This document shows positions 1-9,285 of a stretch of 64,000 nt of DNA, one piece after another. The notes below the pieces were generated by a model. It did not search any database and was not told where the DNA came from. It saw nothing but the letters and a program-made list of their open reading frames with translations. The DNA is taken from positions 1 to 64,000 of the forward strand of contig JAGVLS010000041.1 in assembly GCA_020054205.1 (NCBI GenBank), given 5' to 3'. How positions within the stretch are numbered: position 1 is the first letter of the stretch; every line of letters starts with the position of its first letter. The position numbers and the translations under genes are program-made. The DNA is from Candidatus Obscuribacterales bacterium. GTDB taxonomy: Bacteria > Cyanobacteriota > Vampirovibrionia > Obscuribacterales > Obscuribacteraceae.

Positions 1-99
1 AATTTTTCTGACTTCCATCATTATGTTTACAATTAATATTGGCTGGCTCGTCGGTGCGGGATTGTATTGTCAGAATTTTGTTTATTTTTCTGACCTTTT
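1..99. repeat. Dispersed two-part palindromic repeat, copy A (left end cut by window)
   Basis: Positions 1-12 match the right arm of the palindrome at 47569-47606. Positions 70-99 are identical over 30 bases to 47661-47690. The two units are separated by 57 bases here and 60 bases in the other copy, and the spacers look distantly related (both contain TGGCT followed by a GTCG-like stretch). The second unit can fold through TCAGAA/TTCTGA into a small hairpin followed by T residues, so it could also act as a terminator. The element lies just beyond the 3' end of kdsC. No coding capacity is seen. Confidence 0.6.
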
Positions 100-127
100 A
101 GGAAGTACGGGAAAAGACCTGGCAAGG

Positions 128-709
128 TTATTTACTAGACATCATATTATTGGTCAGACAAAATCTTTCTAAAACAGATTGCCAAACGCCTTTTGATTGC
201 AAAATAAACTCAATAGCCTCACGCACAGCTCCTTCACCACCTGTCCGCGATGTAATTAAATGCGCTATATCATGTAATTCTGGACGAGCATTATTAACAG
301 CAATAGCCAATCCCGATTGAACCATCAATGGCACATCAGGAAAATCATCACCAATAAAAGCAACTGATTCTGGTGTTAAGCCAGCATCAGCTAAAATTTC
401 TTTGTAAGCATTTTCTTTTTCTAAAAGCCCTTGATATACATAGCGGATTTTCAAATTTTTTGCTCTTTCTACCGTGGCTTGAGATTCACGTCCGCTAATA
501 ACACCAGATACAAATTCTAATTTATGCCATATATGCAAACCTACACCATCTTGGCTATTAAAACCTTTGGTTTCAACTGTCTGTCCGTCTGGACCAGGCA
601 AATAATAAAGTTTTCCGTCGGTTAAAACACCATCTACATCCATCAATAACAATTTGATTTTTGTAGACCGCAACTTAGCATCCTCAGCTAAAATTTTACA
701 GGTAGACAT
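128..709 (-). CDS. kdsC: 3-deoxy-D-manno-octulosonate 8-phosphate phosphatase (KdsC-type HAD hydrolase)
   Basis: 193-residue HAD-superfamily phosphatase without a cap domain, the usual size for KdsC. Motif I DVDGVLTDG (residues 24-32) carries the nucleophile Asp24 and acid/base Asp26. The GDDFPD stretch near residue 120 is motif III. KdsC removes phosphate from Kdo-8-P in lipopolysaccharide core synthesis in the cytoplasm, which implies a Gram-negative envelope. The start is supported by an upstream GGGAGCGG stretch. The C-terminal tail after the KSKGVW segment is longer than strictly needed and looks unconserved. A sialic-acid or other sugar phosphatase of the same subfamily is the main alternative. 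Confidence 0.88.
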   Translation of the reverse strand: MSTCKILAEDAKLRSTKIKLLLMDVDGVLTDGKLYYLPGPDGQTVETKGFNSQDGVGLHIWHKLEFVSGVISGRESQATVERAKNLKIRYVYQGLLEKENAYKEILADAGLTPESVAFIGDDFPDVPLMVQSGLAIAVNNARPELHDIAHLITSRTGGEGAVREAIEFILQSKGVWQSVLERFCLTNNMMSSK

Positions 710-770
710 ATATTCCGCTCCCTAGATCTGATCCTATAAACATATCATATTGCCAAGACCATCGTGTACA

Positions 771-3095
771 ATGTTAAATAAAATCATAGCACTTGTGCTT
801 TTTTATGCGACAATAAATACATGCAATTGCGCTTTGGCTCAGGTAATTTCTATGAATGCAAAAGCAACTTTGACGAAACGACTTAAAACATTTCACAAAG
901 AATATGTAGTAGTTGACATACAAAACATTGATATAAAAAATAGCCAAACAGCAATCAAAACTTTTACTTTATCAAAAAAACCAAAAGTAATTAATTGCGA
1001 TATTTTAATTGTTGGTGGCAGCACAGGTGGCGTTGCTGCTTCTTTGACTGCTGCACATTCTGGATTGAAAGCAGGATTAAAAATTTGTTTGACAGAAGAA
1101 ACTGATTGGCTAGGTGGACAGATGACTTCACAAGGAGTGTCAGCTCTTGATGAAAATTATCTAGTTGAGACCAGTGGTGCTACAAAAAATTATCAACAAT
1201 TGCGCCAGCTAATTCGCAAGCATTATCTAGATCAAATAAATAATGGGATGGGGGCAAATGCAGAGATAGGAATTGAGATTGGCACTGGGATTATGGCAGA
1301 GACAGGGGCGGAGATTGGCACTGTGTCTCGATCTGGAACAGGGATTAGGATTACAACTGGGGCAAAAAATGATGCTGGTATTGAAGTTGAAATTGAGACT
1401 GACACTAAATCTAAAGCTTGCAATTTCAATCCTGGCAATTGTTGGGTTAGCCGACTATCTTTTGAACCTAAAGTAGCTCTTGTAAAAATTGATCAATTGC
1501 TAAGTCCATACGTTAAAAACGGAACTCTCGATATTCATCTCCGTTTAAAACCTGTAGCTACAAAAATTATTCGTCATCGCATCAAATCTGTACTTATGAT
1601 TGATCTTGACTTAGGTTCATTTATTGAATTTCGTCCTAAAATATGTATTGATGCAACAGAATTAGGCGACTTATTACCGTTGGCAAATATAGACTACGTA
1701 AGCGGTGCTGAGTCACAAATAGAAACTGGTGAAATTCATGCACCACAAAAAGCTAATTTAGAGAATGTCCAAGATTATACTTATCCGTTTGTATTGGAAT
1801 TTAGAGAAAACGAAAAACATATTATAAACAAACCAACCAGCTACGAAACATTTAAAAATAGTGGCAAATTTTCTTTTTTATTTTATAAGATGTTTGAAGC
1901 TAATAAACATGTTAATACAAATGGGGAAGAGTATTTATATTTGCCTTTTTGGGAATACAGAAGGCTTTTAGCTAAAAGTAATTTTCCCAATACATTGATT
2001 AAGCACGATCTGGCTATGATTAATTGGGAAAGCAATGATATGCGGGGCGCTAACATCATTGATCAAGCACCCGATATTGCAGCAAAAAATTTATCGGATG
2101 CTAAAAATCTTAGTCTTAGCTTTTTATATTGGTTACAAACCGAAGCTCCACGTGATACAGGTGGCAACGGTTACCCAGAACTAGCTTTAAAAACAGATAT
2201 TTTAGATACCAAAGATGGGTTGTCTAAATATCCTTACATTCGAGAATCTAGACGTATAAAAGCAAAATATACAATAGTAGAAGAAGATATTGCAGCTAGT
2301 GCAAATCAAACCGCTAGAGCAAAAATATTTAGTGATAGCGTTGGCATAGGTTTATACCCAATTGACATTCACGGACATCAAGATGTAGCTGGCGCTGGAC
2401 AAGAAGCAAAACCATTTCAAATTCCTTTCCATGCTTTAGTTCAAGATAAAGTACATAATTTATTACCAGCTTGTAAAAACATTGGCACTACTCATGTTAC
2501 CAACGGCGCTTATAGACTACACCCCATTGAATGGGCAATTGGCGAGGCTGCTGGTATCACAGCTAGTATTTCTGTCATAAAAAATACTAGTCCAATAAAA
2601 ATTGCCAATAATAAAAGAGCATTATTGCAAATGCAACACAAAATGATAAATACAGGGTCACCATTATTTTGGTACGATGATATACCAGTCGATCATCTTG
2701 GTTTCAATGCTGCTCAATTTTTTTCAGTTACAAAAATTATAAAGCATAGTGAAAACAATTTGCATTTTGAACCAGAAAAGACTCTTAGCAAGAACGAAGC
2801 AATTGAAATAATTACCTCATTCTTGAGGCTTTGTACTAGTACAAAAATACTTTCTTTACCAAAAAAAATAATGGTTAATACTAAAACATTGAATGATTTT
2901 GTACAAAATGAAATTATGGGATTTAAAACTAGTGAATTATCCGATCCTTTAACATGGCAAAACTTAGACAAAGCTTCCCAGAATAGGATTTTTAAACATA
3001 AGCCGATAAACAATACCAAGCAAGCTATAGCAAAAATAGAGCTAGCACAGTGGCTTTATGAATTAATCACTGACAAATATCATTTAGGCATTTAA
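771..3095 (+). CDS. Exported FAD-dependent oxidoreductase with a low-complexity insert
   Basis: About 774 residues. ATG at 771 is chosen over the TTG at 750 because it places a signal peptide (MLNKIIALVLFYATINTC...) at the terminus. The Rossmann dinucleotide-binding region reads ILIVGGSTGGVAASLTAAHSG, followed by the acidic and WLGGQMTSQG motifs typical of the FAD_oxidored family (PF12831). A late GAYRLHPIEWAIGEAAG segment matches the family's C-terminal FAD-binding motif. Between roughly residues 159 and 217 lies a Gly/Glu/Ile/Thr-rich stretch of imperfect EIGTG-like repeats directly before NPGNCWVSRLSFEP. It looks like a repeat-expanded insertion in an otherwise ordinary fold. The substrate is unknown. 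Divergent from kdsC, convergent with the SNF2 gene. Confidence 0.8.
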   Translation: MLNKIIALVLFYATINTCNCALAQVISMNAKATLTKRLKTFHKEYVVVDIQNIDIKNSQTAIKTFTLSKKPKVINCDILIVGGSTGGVAASLTAAHSGLKAGLKICLTEETDWLGGQMTSQGVSALDENYLVETSGATKNYQQLRQLIRKHYLDQINNGMGANAEIGIEIGTGIMAETGAEIGTVSRSGTGIRITTGAKNDAGIEVEIETDTKSKACNFNPGNCWVSRLSFEPKVALVKIDQLLSPYVKNGTLDIHLRLKPVATKIIRHRIKSVLMIDLDLGSFIEFRPKICIDATELGDLLPLANIDYVSGAESQIETGEIHAPQKANLENVQDYTYPFVLEFRENEKHIINKPTSYETFKNSGKFSFLFYKMFEANKHVNTNGEEYLYLPFWEYRRLLAKSNFPNTLIKHDLAMINWESNDMRGANIIDQAPDIAAKNLSDAKNLSLSFLYWLQTEAPRDTGGNGYPELALKTDILDTKDGLSKYPYIRESRRIKAKYTIVEEDIAASANQTARAKIFSDSVGIGLYPIDIHGHQDVAGAGQEAKPFQIPFHALVQDKVHNLLPACKNIGTTHVTNGAYRLHPIEWAIGEAAGITASISVIKNTSPIKIANNKRALLQMQHKMINTGSPLFWYDDIPVDHLGFNAAQFFSVTKIIKHSENNLHFEPEKTLSKNEAIEIITSFLRLCTSTKILSLPKKIMVNTKTLNDFVQNEIMGFKTSELSDPLTWQNLDKASQNRIFKHKPINNTKQAIAKIELAQWLYELITDKYHLGI
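1247..1420 (+). repeat. In-frame degenerate repeat tract inside the FAD oxidoreductase
   Basis: Short purine-rich units (GAGATTGGCACTGG and variants such as GGGATTAGGATTAC) recur here with no frameshift, encoding imperfect E-I-G-T-G repeats. The tract is richer in G than its surroundings. It explains open reading frames on the opposite strand and in a second frame here, which I treat as spurious. Replication slippage is the likely origin. Confidence 0.6.
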
Positions 3096-3130
3096 TTTCC
3101 AACTGCATAACACATGCTAAGCCTAGCCAA

Positions 3131-6100
3131 CTAGAAAGAAAATAGAAATTCAAGATCTTCTTTAGTTAATTCTTTAGCAACACTTTCATCGCCACCAATT
3201 ACAAGTTCTGCTAATTCTTTCTTTTTCTTCTGCAAAGCTAAAATCTTTTCTTCAACAGTACCACGTGTAATTAGCTTGTAATTAAATACATGCCTGGTCT
3301 GCCCAATTCTATGAGCTCTATCGGTTGCTTGATTTTCCACAGCAGGATTCCACCATGGGTCGTAATGAATAACATAATCAGCCCCAGTTAAGTTCAAACC
3401 GGTACCGCCTGCTTTTAAACTAATTAAAAATATTGGAATTGATTCGTCAGCATTAAAAGTATTCACCTTTTCTAGACGTTGTTTTGCTGGAGTTTGTCCA
3501 TCTATATATTCATATGTATATTTTGCTTTTTCTAACTCAGCTCGAATTAAAGTAAGCATCTCTACAAATTGACTGAATACAAGAATTTTATGTCCAGAAT
3601 CAACAATTTCACCAATCATTTCAACCAATGCGGTAAGTTTGGCAGATGGCGGCAATTCACCCTCATGCTTATCTTTCAATAAACGTGGATCACAACAAAC
3701 TTGTCTAAGTCTAAGCAGCGCTGCCAATACTGAAAATTGCGAACCACCAATGCTACCTTTGCGTTTTATTTCACCAAATACTTTTTGCCTACACTCATCC
3801 AATACATCAAGATAAAGTGATCGTTGATCGTCTTCCATTTCACAAACATTGATAATATCAGTTTTATCCGGCAATTCTTTTTCTACTTGACTCTTTAATC
3901 GTCTAAGTACAAATGGATGAACTATTTTGCGTAATTTTTGACCGCTCTCACCAATACCAAGTTCTATTGGCCTTTCAAAAGTTTCATTGAATTCACGATA
4001 ATTACCCAAGAAATCAGGCATGAGAAAATCAAATATTGACCATAATTCTTTTAGTCGATTTTCAACTGGTGTACCGGATAAAGCCAAGCGATGTAATGCT
4101 TTCAAGCTTTTTGATGCAACGGCACCCACTGATTCTGGGTTTTTGATATTTTGTGCTTCATCCAAAACCAAATAATCAAATTGAAATTGTTGCAGTGTTT
4201 CGTAGTCTCGACGAATAATGCCATATGTAGTAAATATTACATCTGGTTTGCCAGAGCCAGATTTTTTCAATTTTGTTAATAGCTCACCACGATCACGTCC
4301 TAAAAACAATGCTGTTTTTAATTTGGGTGTAAATTTTTCTGCTTCCGACAACCAGTTATATACAACAGATGTCGGCGCTACTACCAGTGAAGGTTGTCTT
4401 TGTTTGCCATTCTTATGATGATATAAAAGCAATGCTAGAGCTTGAATGGTTTTTCCAAGTCCCATATCATCAGCTAAAATTCCAGCTAGTCCATATTCTC
4501 TTAAAAATCCTAGCCAATTGAATCCTTCTTTTTGATATTCGCGTAAAGCACCAGAGAATGTTTCTGGTAAATCCAGACCTTCTAATTCTTGGAAATTGCG
4601 CAATTTTTGAATGAATTCCTTGAAGCCTTTATCGGCTTCAATCTCAATACCATGAAATTCTAGCGTGTGAGCAATAGGCAATGCCTGATAAAGAGGACGT
4701 GTTGTATCTTTGCTAGCACCGATGGCTTTCAAAACATTGAGCAACATAGCAACGGGTAAGCGTACAAATTCACCTGTTTCAATTTTCAAATAATTTTTAT
4801 TGCGAAAAACGGCTTCGATAATTTGTTGAAACGGAATAACATATTTGCCATCGCCTGTAAAAGCTTTTAAATCAAAATCAAATTTATAGGTATCTTTTTT
4901 CAAGGACAAAAAAGCTTTTAGTAAAATTGGTTCTGCATTTACTTTATATGACTTCAGTTGTTCTATACCACTTATGTCCCAATCGCTTTCTTGTTGAGAA
5001 TTCAAATAATAAAGTACATCCAATGCCGCTTCCTCGTGGAAGAAAAAGCGATCAGCAATCATTCTTGTTGGTTGCAAATTAGTAAGGAATCTTCTTAGTT
5101 GTCCCTCTTGATCCCAAAGTCTTTTTACCCAAACACTTTGTCCAGAATCAGAAATAGTTCGCGTATATAATTCCGACTCGACAGCACTTGTTTCATCTCT
5201 AGATGGTAAAACTAAATTGCCATAAGCAAAACCAAGAGTTAGATCCAATTCTGGCGGAGTATCTTTTGTTGCTTTAACATTCACTTTTTCGTTAAGGCGA
5301 ATAACCACTTTAGGTGGTTCAGTAACAGCAATTGGAAATGGAGCATTTGACTCGTCAAACTCCACATCCATACGTTTTTTCAAAATGGGTAAATCTACAG
5401 CTAGGAATTTTGGCACTGTTTCAAGCCTTACTGTCATAGTGCCATAAGCATCAAAAAATTGATAAAGCCTATGAATAGCTTGCAAATCTATATGGTAAAA
5501 AACATCATTAGAGAGCACCCAAGATGGCGAGCCTAAGAAAAATACAGGTTCTGGTAATAGTTCTCCAGCGTCATTTACAGCATTAAGCTTAATGAGCAAT
5601 TCACCATTTTCAGTTTCAGACAAAAATATTTTTGGTTTGACGGCATGAGGTGAGAAAGTAAGCTCTTTGCCATCGCTAGCATCAACAAGTCGCGCGCACA
5701 GACCAATATGTCCCAGGACAATACCTTCATCATTTCTTGGAATACGATGTCCACCCGCCATGCCTTTGGTCGCTTGTGGCAAAGCTGTTAAATATTTTAC
5801 TAGTTTATAAATGCGAGAATCAGGCGGTAATGTGTCAAGAATGGGTGGTGGCACTTTTAATATATTTACTTTGCCTTGTTTTTCTTCCGGCAAAGTACCA
5901 ATAATAAGGGCTAACGGTTTTTCTAAAATAAGTGCACCAAAAGACAATTCTTTTGGTTCAGCCACAGCTGCTTCCATGGACTCAATATTTTTGATATCTT
6001 CAAGAATATCGCGTGCTCTAACTAATTGTTCTTGTTGTTGCCCATCGCGCCTATCTGATTCGGCTAAGTCAAAACGAATGCCTGGAAAACTGCGCGCTAG

Positions 6101-6388
6101 ATGAGTAAGCAATACCGCTACAGAATGTTTGCAAACTTCTTCAAAATAGGGGCACGAACATTCAGCTTTAAAAGTATCAGCTCCATCAATAGTGACATTT
6201 ATTTTATAGGGCTGCGGTTCAGAACCAATAACTAATGCTTCGACATTACTGCCATCTGGATTTTCTTGATATTTCAGTACTTTTTTACGTCGATAATACT
6301 GAAGACCGCGTTTGTATACAGGAGGACTGCTCGCCTCTTGCACGGCTTTAAGGTTAAGTACTGTCCGCTTAAATGATGTCGGCTTCAT
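3131..6388 (-). CDS. SWIM-domain SNF2-family helicase
   Basis: 1085-residue Swi2/Snf2 ATPase. An N-terminal SWIM zinc finger uses Cys77, Cys79, Cys86 and His88 (CxCx6CxH). The two RecA-like lobes occupy the C-terminal half, with Walker A DDMGLGKT near residue 643, Walker B DEAQ near 743, the SGTPVENRL motif III region, and GGTGLNLTGADYVIHYDPWWNP plus QATDRAHRIGQ as motifs V-VI. This is the standard bacterial SWIM-SNF2 layout; proteins of this type are thought to translocate on duplex DNA, but their role is poorly known. The middle of the protein (about 100-600) is the poorly conserved bacterial SNF2-associated region. A GGAATTT stretch lies upstream of the start. Confidence 0.9.
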   Translation of the reverse strand: MKPTSFKRTVLNLKAVQEASSPPVYKRGLQYYRRKKVLKYQENPDGSNVEALVIGSEPQPYKINVTIDGADTFKAECSCPYFEEVCKHSVAVLLTHLARSFPGIRFDLAESDRRDGQQQEQLVRARDILEDIKNIESMEAAVAEPKELSFGALILEKPLALIIGTLPEEKQGKVNILKVPPPILDTLPPDSRIYKLVKYLTALPQATKGMAGGHRIPRNDEGIVLGHIGLCARLVDASDGKELTFSPHAVKPKIFLSETENGELLIKLNAVNDAGELLPEPVFFLGSPSWVLSNDVFYHIDLQAIHRLYQFFDAYGTMTVRLETVPKFLAVDLPILKKRMDVEFDESNAPFPIAVTEPPKVVIRLNEKVNVKATKDTPPELDLTLGFAYGNLVLPSRDETSAVESELYTRTISDSGQSVWVKRLWDQEGQLRRFLTNLQPTRMIADRFFFHEEAALDVLYYLNSQQESDWDISGIEQLKSYKVNAEPILLKAFLSLKKDTYKFDFDLKAFTGDGKYVIPFQQIIEAVFRNKNYLKIETGEFVRLPVAMLLNVLKAIGASKDTTRPLYQALPIAHTLEFHGIEIEADKGFKEFIQKLRNFQELEGLDLPETFSGALREYQKEGFNWLGFLREYGLAGILADDMGLGKTIQALALLLYHHKNGKQRQPSLVVAPTSVVYNWLSEAEKFTPKLKTALFLGRDRGELLTKLKKSGSGKPDVIFTTYGIIRRDYETLQQFQFDYLVLDEAQNIKNPESVGAVASKSLKALHRLALSGTPVENRLKELWSIFDFLMPDFLGNYREFNETFERPIELGIGESGQKLRKIVHPFVLRRLKSQVEKELPDKTDIINVCEMEDDQRSLYLDVLDECRQKVFGEIKRKGSIGGSQFSVLAALLRLRQVCCDPRLLKDKHEGELPPSAKLTALVEMIGEIVDSGHKILVFSQFVEMLTLIRAELEKAKYTYEYIDGQTPAKQRLEKVNTFNADESIPIFLISLKAGGTGLNLTGADYVIHYDPWWNPAVENQATDRAHRIGQTRHVFNYKLITRGTVEEKILALQKKKKELAELVIGGDESVAKELTKEDLEFLFSF

Positions 6389-6470
6389 CTAGAAATTCCG
6401 TCTATACATCTCACGCCCCCCGATATATCAATTGTGGGAGGTATAAGAATTGTAGGCATTATAAAGCTTA

Positions 6471-7595
6471 TCACGAATAAAGATTACTTGACAAATTACT
6501 GGGTTTAAACTGCTTTTGTTGCTTATCTATCACTTCTTGCATTTCAGCTTGTCTAATTTCAAGCTGGGTGCAATAACTTTGCAAAACCTCAGCCTGAGAT
6601 CTCAAGATTTTAGCATTATTAGTTAAATCCGGTAATAAGCTTTCAATTTCAGAAATCAGTTGAGAGGCTGGATTAAGTGGTGCCCGAACATTAACAGCGG
6701 ATTTATTTTCAAATTCTATAACTTTATCTGGAGACATATCAATAAGGAAAAATACTTCTTTTAGTTTTTCCAAAGACTCTTTCAATTTAAGGGCACGCTT
6801 ATAAGCAAATTCTGCTTCATGCTCCAACCATTCTCGGCGCTGCTTTTGAGCTAGCAAATCCATATTTAAATGATCTAGCGCTTTGCGCCGTATAGACAAT
6901 TCATTTTCAACTAATTGCAATTCTTTAGCTTTTAATTCCAAGTCTTTCTTTCGCCATAAAACTAAAAATATAAATGAAACAGCAAAACCAATAATTGCCA
7001 TGGTCAAAATAATGTATCCACGTTTGGATCCTGTTAATTCAAACCAGCTTGTACCTACCGAATGAGATAAGTCATTTTGAAAAGTGGGTGGCACACCTCT
7101 TACATAATAAAGCCTGCCAATTACTCGCCCTTTCAATTGTTCACCTGTAGCTGTTGCTTCGCCATGGCGTGGGCTTTTGTGAATGTATTGTGCTTGTGTT
7201 GGTGGTGGATCTAAAAGTAAATCATAAGGTTCTTTTGTCTTACGTAAATAATCAAGATCAACAGACTGATACCAGGACTTTCCTTTATATTCTGCTTGTG
7301 TTTTATATAAAACAGTATTACCAGAAGCATCGGTAACAATAAGTCCAAATAAACCATAATTTGAATCCAAAACTTTTTGCAAAGCGTCAGTTCTACCTTG
7401 CAAGATTAATTGTGAGATTGTAGGTGGCAAAGCATGATGCAATATGTTCAAGTCAACAGTTTGCACACGAAAAATAGTGCCACCCCAATAACTATCATAA
7501 TGGGCTTCACAAAGAGCAAGCCAGATTACGAAGCTAATAACAAAAACAACAATTACTAGCGTTCTTTTTTTGAGGGTGGAAATAATTTTATCCAT
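6471..7595 (-). CDS. Membrane sensor-like protein with extracytoplasmic domain and coiled coil
   Basis: 374 residues. A first membrane segment (about residues 13-30) and a second (about 195-213) flank an extracytoplasmic domain of roughly 160 residues. That domain contains the YGLFGLIVTDASGNTVLYKT pattern reminiscent of Cache/PAS-like sensor domains. After the second membrane segment comes a long charged heptad-like region (about 215-280 and again 310-360) typical of coiled coils. I see no HAMP, kinase, GGDEF or methyl-accepting signature, so an output domain appears absent. It may signal through a partner or act as a membrane scaffold. Encoded downstream of the SNF2 gene on the same strand as its neighbours. 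Function not recognised. Confidence 0.6.
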   Translation of the reverse strand: MDKIISTLKKRTLVIVVFVISFVIWLALCEAHYDSYWGGTIFRVQTVDLNILHHALPPTISQLILQGRTDALQKVLDSNYGLFGLIVTDASGNTVLYKTQAEYKGKSWYQSVDLDYLRKTKEPYDLLLDPPPTQAQYIHKSPRHGEATATGEQLKGRVIGRLYYVRGVPPTFQNDLSHSVGTSWFELTGSKRGYIILTMAIIGFAVSFIFLVLWRKKDLELKAKELQLVENELSIRRKALDHLNMDLLAQKQRREWLEHEAEFAYKRALKLKESLEKLKEVFFLIDMSPDKVIEFENKSAVNVRAPLNPASQLISEIESLLPDLTNNAKILRSQAEVLQSYCTQLEIRQAEMQEVIDKQQKQFKPSNLSSNLYS

Positions 7596-7927
7596 ATAGC
7601 ACTACTTACTTAACACCGAAGTATCTTCTTGTACATACGTATTTTCCATATTTTTCAATTTTGGACCATTATTGGTATTCTGCAAAACCAAATTTGTATA
7701 ATTATTCAAAGATGTAAAGCAGACAACATACTAAATTACGTTTCTGCGCTAATAATTACTTACGAGAAATTTAGTTACCTACGGAGGGTACTCGCAAGAG
7801 AAATAGCCCGTAAACTAAATATTTCTAATCTCCCTAACCGGAGCTGCCGTAAGGCAAACCCTAATAAAGGGTACAAAGAAAACAACACTGCTATAAAAGC
7901 AGTGTTGTTGTTTTTATAAGCATTTTT
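7596..7927. other. Intergenic region with inverted repeats, no convincing gene
   Basis: About 330 bases between two minus-strand genes. A 96-codon plus-strand frame (7629-7919) runs through a terminator and lacks a ribosome-binding site, so it is not accepted. Positions about 7766-7830 contain an interrupted inverted repeat (GAAATTTAGTTAC with GTAAACTAAATATTTC), which could be a structured RNA or degenerate repeat. No known riboswitch class was recognised. The only clear element is the terminator at 7881-7915. Confidence 0.4.
7881..7915 (-). terminator. Bidirectional intrinsic terminator
   Basis: Perfect 11-bp stem AACAACACTGC / GCAGTGTTGTT with a 7-base loop. It is followed by GTTTTT on the plus strand and TTCTTTG on the minus strand. 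It lies just downstream of the minus-strand WGR-like gene, whose terminator it most likely is. Confidence 0.75.
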
Positions 7928-8458
7928 CTAATAGTTGAAAGGCTTGTCATAGTTCAACGGCCAAAGAACAACAAAGCTTTCATCTTTGTCTTGATAAGCA
8001 ATAACTGCATTATCCAGACGTTCATTTGCAGTTAATTCTTCCAAAATAGGTTTAAGAGCTAATTTAGGATTGACAACATAACAATAAATATTCATTGTGC
8101 CTTCGCCTAAATCATTGCTATCGCAATAACCATTGCCAGTCCAGCCTAAACAATCATTCATGAGTTCTTCTAGTTGATAAGCAGTTTCAATATCTTCTGG
8201 TACTCCCATACCTTCAACTGGGTATTGAATAATAAGTTCGTATAAGTCTTCTTGCTTTACTTCTATAAAACCTTGTGAATATGGTTTTTCAGCTTCTTTT
8301 TTTATTGCAGCCTCCGGCGGCTCAAACTCATTAAGGGGAATGGAAATAATTTCACCTGTTTGCCCCAATTCCCCCCAGTGGACGGTGATTTCATCTTCAT
8401 CCTCCCAGGCTTCCCAATAAAAAATTATTCCTTTCTCCTGTTTATATAATTTCAGCAT
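7928..8458 (-). CDS. WGR-like domain hypothetical protein
   Basis: 176 residues, acidic, cytoplasmic, no signal peptide. Residues about 1-45 contain ITVHWGELGQTGE, which resembles the WGR beta-sheet domain found beside nucleic-acid enzymes and in stand-alone bacterial proteins. The remainder (about 60-170) is an unrecognised alpha/beta domain ending in an AVIAYQDKDESFVVLWP strand pair. No catalytic motif is visible. It is a single-gene unit bounded by the terminator at 7881-7915 and divergent from the superoxide dismutase gene. The WGR assignment rests on one motif and is tentative. Confidence 0.6.
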   Translation of the reverse strand: MLKLYKQEKGIIFYWEAWEDEDEITVHWGELGQTGEIISIPLNEFEPPEAAIKKEAEKPYSQGFIEVKQEDLYELIIQYPVEGMGVPEDIETAYQLEELMNDCLGWTGNGYCDSNDLGEGTMNIYCYVVNPKLALKPILEELTANERLDNAVIAYQDKDESFVVLWPLNYDKPFNY

Positions 8459-8579
8459 TTTATAGAGTCTAACTTATTCACCGTCTGTCATATTATTTAA
8501 CCGCTTGAAAATTAATTTGTGGTATTTATGAACGACCAATTAGTAAATACTTAAATGTCAAAGTTAAATGGGGGAATTT

Positions 8580-9191
8580 ATGCTCCAGACAAAAATATCT
8601 TATAAACCATATACAGAGAAGAATTTCAGCTCTCTTAAAGGTTTAACTGGGATTTCAGACAAAACTCTTGAAATTCATCTTGGGCTTTACGCTGGTTATG
8701 TTAAAAACACTAATATACTTAACGAAAAAGTTATTGAATTAACAGAGGCTGGCAAAACCGGCAGTCCGGAATATGCTGAAATCAAACGTCGTTATGGATT
8801 TGAGTATAACGGCATGCGTTTACATGAATATTATTTCGGTAATTTAAAAGCTGGCGGATCTGAATTAAAAGACACAAGTAATTTAGGCAAATTAATTACT
8901 GAAGTTTATAGCTCCATTGATGTTTGGAAAAACGATTTCAGTAAACTAGGTGCCATGCGTGGTGTTGGTTGGGCTATTTTATTCCAAGATCCAATTACAA
9001 AAACATTGTCCAATCATTGGATAACTTTGCATGAAGAAGGTAATATTGCTGGCTTCAATCCAATTTTAGTTATGGACGTGTGGGAACATGCTTGGTTATT
9101 AGACTATAAACCAGCAGATAGACCAAAATACATTGAAGCATTTTTTGCTAATGTTGACTGGTCAGTCGTTGAAAGTCGTTTGATCAAATAA
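8580..9191 (+). CDS. sod: Superoxide dismutase, Fe/Mn family (divergent)
   Basis: About 203 residues from ATG 8580. This start is preferred to ATG 8568 because GGGGGA sits 4-9 bases before it and the upstream ATG overlaps that Shine-Dalgarno-like stretch. Fe/Mn-SOD landmarks are present: a first helix histidine in LEIHLGLYAGYVKNTN, the histidine of NGMRLHEYYFGNL, and the metal-binding DVWEHAWLLDYK motif with Asp and His. The sequence departs from the commonest bacterial SODs at the N terminus and in having Trp in DVWEHAW. It would dismutate superoxide in the cytoplasm. The gene ends at a strong terminator and is followed by msrB, another oxidative-damage gene, with its own Shine-Dalgarno sequence. 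Confidence 0.85.
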   Translation: MLQTKISYKPYTEKNFSSLKGLTGISDKTLEIHLGLYAGYVKNTNILNEKVIELTEAGKTGSPEYAEIKRRYGFEYNGMRLHEYYFGNLKAGGSELKDTSNLGKLITEVYSSIDVWKNDFSKLGAMRGVGWAILFQDPITKTLSNHWITLHEEGNIAGFNPILVMDVWEHAWLLDYKPADRPKYIEAFFANVDWSVVESRLIK

Positions 9192-9206
9192 AAGATAAAT
9201 AGGCTT

Positions 9207-9248
9207 AAGATTAAGGCAGGATGTTTTGTCCTGCCTTAATCTTTTAAT
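9207..9248 (+). terminator. Intrinsic terminator of the sod gene
   Basis: A perfect 15-bp stem (9207-9221 with 9229-9243, beginning AAGATTAAGGCAGGA) closes a 7-base loop and is followed by TTAATAT. The stem is nearly symmetrical in flanks, but nothing converges on it, so it mainly serves the plus-strand sod gene. Confidence 0.85.
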
Positions 9249-9285
9249 ATAGAGAGATATTATGAAATATTTCTGGAGTTGAATA

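Noticed and set aside
1232-1476. Open frames on both strands inside the FAD oxidoreductase
   Set aside because: They are produced by the repeat tract and have no ribosome-binding site; their amino-acid composition is simply the repeat read in other frames.
7740-7880. Possible riboswitch
   Set aside because: Inverted repeats are present, but I could not match any known aptamer core, and neighbouring genes give no ligand hint.
7629-7919. 96-codon plus-strand ORF
   Set aside because: It has no ribosome-binding site, runs through a strong terminator, and no conserved motif was seen.
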